Source: Schistosoma haematobium (taxonomy: Eukaryota; Platyhelminthes; Trematoda; Strigeidida; Schistosomatidae). Taken from it: a DNA stretch of 64,000 nucleotides. The stretch spans positions 19,333,003 to 19,397,002 of the forward strand of contig NC_067200.1 in the NCBI RefSeq assembly GCF_000699445.3, written 5' to 3'. Position numbers and translations under genes: made by a program. Positions within the stretch are counted from its first letter, which is position 1; each line of letters begins with the position of its first letter. The notes below the pieces were generated by a model. It was not told the origin of the DNA. It was given only the letters and a program-made list of their open reading frames with translations, and made no database searches. Shown in pieces: positions 58,974 to 64,000 of the stretch.

Positions 58974-59467
58974 TTATGCGTAATATGTAACATCCATTTG
59001 TTGCAACATCTAAGAAGTTGATGAGCTATGCAGTTTATATTTCATAATTGATATAGCTTACCTGTAAGAGTTCGTCTTTTAACGTATGCAAGTAGCATAT
59101 GACGGCACGGATATCGACACATAGTAAGTGTGCTGCAGTTACATTCACATGTTGTTACATCCACCTCGTAATGCCATCCTCAGTCAACCATAAATAACCA
59201 GTCACCCGTTTCATATTCCAGATAAACAAAACGAATTCTTTTAAATTCATACAGCACTTTTGATCTTGCGAATGGAGTGAGCATGTTAAGCACGGGAAGC
59301 AGACGCTGTGGAGCATTATTTCCTGGCTATTACTTGATCTTCGATACTTTTCCTAGTTGACGTCATCGCACTCCATTTTAAAGCCTTGTACATACATTTG
59401 TACAGACTATCACTTTTCCGTACATATCGTTTTATCTGCCTATTTAGCGATTCAACACGATTATTCG
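58974..59467 (-). repeat. Left arm of inverted duplication
   Basis: About 490 bp, almost exactly the reverse complement of 60388-60868. It covers the transposase C-terminal part and the SWIM finger. Confidence 0.8.
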
Positions 59468-60453
59468 TGTTGTTACACAATGTTGAAACATTACCGTAAA
59501 ACGCACGCGCCCACATTGTCTTACGTGGCATCCAAAAACGTGATAGGTACTGGCCTACTATCAATCTGTCCCTCCGGTTTATTATTCTGTAATATTGATT
59601 AAATCTAGTGAATAAATACATTACAAAAATTACCTTCCGACCGTTTCCGCAGTTACCAATCGAGTTAAGTACGTTTTCAGTATTTTGTCGTTTGTCTAAG
59701 GACAATTTTATATAAGAAACCATTGGTGTACCTTTTTCCGGAAAGCGCAAATTGCATGAAAGGCGCACAGAATGATGTTTGCATGTCCGTGTGTTATACA
59801 GACAGTCGCGCTTTCACATCGTGCGCAATCCCTCACAAATGTTTCTGTCAACATTGTGTTACCCATTATCTCTTTGAATTTATCTAAAATCCATGTCACA
59901 TCGGCACGCTTTTCTTTTCGTGTCCACGCAAACATAACAGTTCGTCCTCGACCCCAATTATCTGTCACCACTAACTGGAATAACGAATATCTACATAGTA
60001 AAATACAACGATAAACATATTCACTTTTTATTGTTAGTATTATACGTAGAATCAATGCACAGAACTTCTGGATATTTCTTGTACAACTGTATTTGGTCAT
60101 AACTACTGAAACATATTCTCGTTGCATATCCATTTTCTAAATGTTCTCTCACTTCGCCTTTTTGTCTCAGCATATCCATTACCTGCTTCCGAGTACAACA
60201 ACCTGAAATATATTTATATACACTTACCAGTGGAGAGTTCACCTTTCATAACTTTGACATCGGAAGCGGTTACTTGCTTACCAGTTCTCTCCTTAATACT
60301 TTCGATAACTTCACCTGCTGATTCACAGTGCAATATTACTGGCTTCAAGTTCTCTTTTTCTTCTGATGACAATCTTCTTGTCCATGGATCGCTAAATAGG
60401 CAAATAAAACGATATGTACGGAAAAGTGATAGTCTGTACAAATGTATGTACAA
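58974..60453 (-). pseudogene. MULE-type transposase gene, decayed
   Basis: On the minus strand, in order: an N-terminal DNA-binding-like part (WTRRLSSEEKENLKPV near 60390), then YPEVLCIDSTYNTN near 60050 with the first catalytic Asp, VVTDNWGRGRTVMFAW near 59950, FVRDCARCESA with the second Asp near 59820, CAFHAI, then NNTNNRVESLNRQIK near 59460. A SWIM zinc finger (CECNCSTL..CRYPCRH) lies near 59120-59160. This is the order of Mutator-like transposases. Two GT-AG mini-introns are likely (about 26-28 bp near 60215 and about 36 bp near 60020). A frame break stands near 59720 and stops occur before the SWIM finger. The extreme 5' end is lost at the inverted-duplication junction. Confidence 0.7.
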
Positions 60454-60868
60454 GGCTTTAAAATGGAGTGCGATGACGTCAACTAGGAAAAGTATCGAAG
60501 ATCAAGTAATAGCCAGGAAATAATGCTCCACAGCGTCTGCTTCCCGTGCTTAACATGCTCACTCCATTCGCAAGATCAAAAGTGCTGTATGAATTTAAAA
60601 GAATTCGTTTTGTTTATCTGGAATATGAAACGGGTGACTGGTTATTTATGGTTGACTGAGGATGGCATTACGAGGTGGATGTAACAACATGTGAATGTAA
60701 CTGCAGCACACTTACTATGTGTCGATATCCGTGCCGTCATATGCTACTTGCATACGTTAAAAGACGAACTCTTACAGGTAAGCTATATCAATTATGAAAT
60801 ATAAACTGCATAGCTCATCAACTTCTTAGATGTTGCAACAAATGGAAGTTACATATTACGCATAACTT
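60388..60868 (+). repeat. Right arm of inverted duplication
   Basis: Same sequence as the left arm in the opposite strand, including SLNRQIKRYVRKSDSLYK and the SWIM finger, followed by an AGGTAAGC donor. Confidence 0.8.
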
Positions 60869-60874
60869 CCAAAG

Positions 60875-61045
60875 TACCACAACAACTGCATTAGCAAGAC
60901 GGAGTGAAGTGTACATACGCATTCAACGAAGCCAAAGAATCAATAAGCATCGCATCATTGTGAAGTGTGGTGAAATTTTCCCGAAGGAATTTGAGAAAAA
61001 AGTGAACAATTATTATTTAAGAATTCTTAATACGAACTTGTAAAT
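60875..61045 (+). pseudogene. Last exon of the MULE transposase (duplicated copy)
   Basis: Follows the right arm. An acceptor-like CCAAAG precedes an open stretch reading TALARRSEVYIRI, then KHRIIVKCGEIFPKEFEKK and a stop at about 61041; AATAAA follows at 61077. The left arm has no such continuation, so the real 3' end lies on this side. Confidence 0.55.
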
Positions 61046-61189
61046 TTGGTTTTCTGCTTCAGCATTAATGATTATTCAATAAAGTTTTGCATAATTTTTA
61101 TTTTCATCTTATTCCTACTTTCATGGGAATGAATAGCGATAATGTTCACGTGTAAGTATCTGTAATAATTAAGGATTAACAAACCCTAC

Positions 61190-61236
61190 TTCCACGTAAA
61201 GTCTTACAGATTAGGCAGCCACATAACATATTCACC
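61190..61236 (+). repeat. LTR fragment of the array family
   Basis: ACTTCCACGTAAAGTCTTACAG followed by ATTAGGCAGCCAC matches the LTR segment CTTCCACGTAAGATCTTATAG/ATTAGGCAG with few changes. Confidence 0.5.
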
Positions 61237-61499
61237 TTCGTCGGATAACGTTTATCATCAAATTAGTATCAGTAGCTAAGTAGATTTTAATTTCATGTGA
61301 TTATTTCCGCTTACGAATTAAAATGAAACCGGGAGAAATGTTGATGAATAGTGGTATGCATTCATTATTTCGTAGTTTCTCGTCAACTGCTTACAGCTAA
61401 ATATGTATTAGGATTTAACAATGATGTGGGAAACAGTTGACATACCTGAATATGAACAATTGAAATAACGTAGGTTATCAATAATGACTGTATACATAA

Positions 61500-61500
<1 letters not shown>

Positions 61501-61567
<67 letters not shown>
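61501..61567. repeat. TA dinucleotide microsatellite
   Basis: An uninterrupted (TA)n of about 67 bp, a fold-back-prone sequence and likely length-variable. Confidence 0.95.
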
Positions 61568-61570
<3 letters not shown>

Positions 61571-61619
61571 GTTTAAGGTCAAAGGTTGTTTGTTTTTACA
61601 ATCAATAAAACATTAAGGA

Positions 61620-61922
61620 TGGGTGGTGTAATAATGGACTGATCGATAGCATTCGATATGCACTAATAAGGACTAGACAAGCATGGCATTGATCACCACC
61701 CAGTGATCAATCGATTGTGATTACATCTCAGTCCTACAGGAGGTTAGTCACGGTTCGGATAGCTCAGTGGTAATGTCTGACTGTGAAGCTGGGTGACACG
61801 AGATCGAATCTGTCAGAGAGCACCAGTTCCCTCAAGATTACAGGTACACCTTGCTGACGAGTGCCAAGTAGCACGAAACCCGGGTCCAGGGTCTCCTGTT
61901 GACTACATCCAACCACCATCTA
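61620..61922 (+). repeat. Hammerhead SINE family 3, full copy
   Basis: Order: GATAGCATTCGATATGCAC, GATCACCACCCAGTGATCAAT, head GGTTCGGATAGCTCAGTGG, B-box GAGATCGAATCTG, GAGCACCAGTTCCCTC, hammerhead, tail GACTACATCCAACCACC. The A- and B-box-like motifs suggest a Pol III promoter. The best family-3 copy in the window. Confidence 0.75.
61843..61897 (+). ncRNA. Hammerhead ribozyme, family 3, intact
   Basis: CTGACGAG, stem II GTGC-CAAGTA-GCAC, GAAA, stem III ACCCGGGT, GTC cleavage site, helix I ACCTTG/CAGGGT with outer GG/CC pairs. All invariant core positions are present. Confidence 0.85.
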
Positions 61923-61924
61923 AT

Positions 61925-62845
61925 GGACTGGAGTTCACAGACAAATAAGTGGTGTGAATATCTTATAGGTTATAAATGATCCGTGGATTTAATAACTGAA
62001 AACTTGGGTTACGTAATAAGTGATTACAATTTGAAGAGTTCACATAATTACAGAGGATTAAGTGAGTAGATGTAAGTGATAGGGTGCTGGAATAAATCGA
62101 TAACTAAATTTTAAAAAGTGAAATGAATTAATACGTAATCCATCTTATTACTTGTTCATTCCATGGATTATAATGAATTCATATTATTCTCTATCTATAT
62201 TTGTTCTAGCGTCATATCGACTATTTATAAATACGGACACGGTTTATAAAGTAAAACACTGCATGTAGTTGCTACATTTATGTTTCAATAATTCATTAGT
62301 TGAATAAAAATATCACTAGTCACTATGGACTACAGTTATCATAAACTTCTAAACCGGTTTCTCACATGATCTTCCATAATCACAAATTCCATAAGTTGTA
62401 GACCGGCATAAACATCACAAAGCTTTGAGGACTTTAATGGATTCATCTAATTCTGAAAAAACAACAAATCAGTCGTGAAGTAAAGAATTAGACTTAGTTA
62501 TCACTATCACATTCAATAAGTCAATCGAATAGAAGGTCACAGAATGTACCTATAAGTCTCTTATTTGCAAACAGCGCTAATCATTAGAGATTTGGATTTC
62601 CGTTAATAAAAACTCATAGGTAATCTTCACAACACACAAATCAGTGTTATTTACAAATTGCTGTAGTTAGTATCATCACAACACACAAACGTCATCCGAC
62701 TTATGAAGAAAATGTAATTGATTAATGTGGCATAAGGTAGATATGAATACTAGAAACTTGTGATTTAGCTTCCATTGCTCATTCATTTATTGATGTCATA
62801 AATGTTGAGACATTTTATTTACTTATCTAATACAAAAAAATGTGT
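61925..62845. other. Unassigned DNA
   Basis: AT-rich, no open frames or repeats recognised. Confidence 0.4.
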
Positions 62846-62847
62846 AA

Positions 62848-63085
62848 TCCACTGGTTGAAGTCATGAGTCAATTGAAGCTAGACCACCATGGAAAACCTA
62901 GAAGCACTGGACGACCGTTTCGTCCTAGTATGGGACTCCTCAGCAGTGCACATCCACGACCCTGCTCCCCGCGAGATTCAAACCCATGACCTATCAGTCT
63001 TGCGCTAGGCGCTTAACCAAGTAGACCACTGAGCCGGCCGGCATCCAATAGTGTTAATGTCTAGCTTCGACCAATCCACGAATAT
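62848..63085 (-). repeat. SINE family 2, good copy
   Basis: Minus strand: body end, GGCTCAGTGGTCTACTTGG head, B-box remnant, intact hammerhead, CTAGCTTCAATTGACTCATG tail. Confidence 0.75.
62898..62955 (-). ncRNA. Hammerhead ribozyme, family 2, intact
   Basis: CTGAGGAG, stem II GTCC-CATACTA-GGAC, GAAA, stem III ACG-GT-CGT, GTC cleavage site and helix I GCACTG/CAGTGC are all present. The best family-2 ribozyme in the window. Confidence 0.85.
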
Positions 63086-63479
63086 TGTTTAATTATGATG
63101 ATACTTCTATAGAATGATGATCTTATGTGTAATTGTGTATGTGTATCACTTTGCTTTCTTACATGTACACAATGATGTTGTGTTTTAAATGAATGAATTA
63201 ATATTGAAGAAAAATTCGGTGTTTATCTTTTGAACATTGAATATTCATGTTCTTATATTGGTATGTAGATATGGTGTGGTATATGTCAGTTTATTCTCAT
63301 TAACTACAAAATAATCTACGCATATATTGAATACTGAATATAAAGTAAATGATATTTGCCATGTCAATCCTCATTTATCAATAAGAGGTTGTAGGGATTA
63401 TTGAATTTCATTTAAATCATGAAAGGATTTCTACAAGCTTTTACTGATAATTATTATGTTCTAATTAATGAGAGAAAAT

Positions 63480-63800
63480 TTCTGAAGTTCTTTTGATAAG
63501 TCGTAATTGGTGGAGTTGGACTATGTTGTGTGTGATGTAGTTATCCACCAAAGACAATTGGAGATGGTCGTGCAATATCCTGGATTGATTGAAGTTAAAC
63601 ATTAACATCTTTAGATGCTGAATCAGTGGTCCAGAGGTTTAACGTCCTCGAAAGATCAACGGCACTGAGTTCGAGTAACACGTGCGGGATTGTAGAAGCG
63701 CACTTCTGACGCGTCCTATACTAGGACGAAGCGTGCGTCCAGTGCTTTCAGGTTTTAAACAGTAGTGTAACTTGGATCGGTTCTTGATATCAATGAAATT
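63480..63800 (+). repeat. SINE family 2, diverged
   Basis: Body, head, B-box GAGTTCGAGTAAC and a damaged ribozyme (CTGACGCG, GAAG in place of GAAA) with tail. Confidence 0.6.
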
Positions 63801-64000
63801 CTCATTTAATTTCTAATGATCTGTGTACAGCAATTTTCGATTATGGTTATTGCATGATAAAACAACAAATAATTAACAGTAAGATGTTTGAATTATACTG
63901 TGATTAGTATACACAATTGTATTTTGATCACTTATTGTTAGCATATATGTGTGCATCTGGTGTTAATCACCTTCATGTAGCCATGATCAGAATCTTGACT

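Noticed and set aside
59357..60014. Plus-strand ORFs over the MULE gene
   Set aside because: They are shadows; the transposase motifs read on the minus strand.

Overview
The window is eukaryotic, AT-rich and dominated by repeats. The repeats point to a blood fluke (Schistosoma or a close schistosomatid): tRNA-headed SINEs carrying hammerhead ribozymes of the Sm-alpha type, a Penelope-like element with a GIY-YIG endonuclease, RTE/CR1-type non-LTR fragments, a MULE transposase with mini-introns, and a micro-exon gene. The species cannot be fixed from the sequence. No conventional long-ORF host gene is visible.

1-31.5 kb, plus strand: I can read a micro-exon gene (MEG) that ORF finding misses. 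A signal-peptide exon (3958-4033) ends at a GTAAGT donor. Seventeen micro-exons of 9-34 nt follow, then a terminal exon (31376) with TAA at 31392 and AATAAA at 31521. All 18 junctions keep one open frame (519 nt, 172 aa). In the middle, exons of 31-34 nt (phase 1 to 2, Ser/Thr/Pro-rich) alternate with exons of 20-26 nt (phase 2 to 1, mostly Asn/Lys/acidic). That pattern suggests growth by duplication of exon pairs. The introns hold nearly all other features of this half: three hammerhead-bearing SINE families, solo LTRs, a palindrome-containing dispersed repeat, non-LTR 5' ends and the dead Penelope-like element.

32.58-49.06 kb: a tandem array of one LTR element, six LTRs (416-417 bp) alternating with five non-coding internal regions (about 2.8 kb). 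The whole array has a single 4-bp target-site duplication (TGTC), so one insertion probably expanded by LTR-LTR recombination. Unit variants are mosaic. A reversed solo LTR of the same family lies in a MEG intron (30285-30699).

49-64 kb: more SINEs, a solo LTR with a perfect target-site duplication, non-LTR fragments, a decayed coding stretch near 57.3-57.6 kb, a MULE transposase gene with its 3' half duplicated in inverted orientation (58.97-61.05 kb), a TA microsatellite and two apparently intact hammerheads (61.84 and 62.90 kb).
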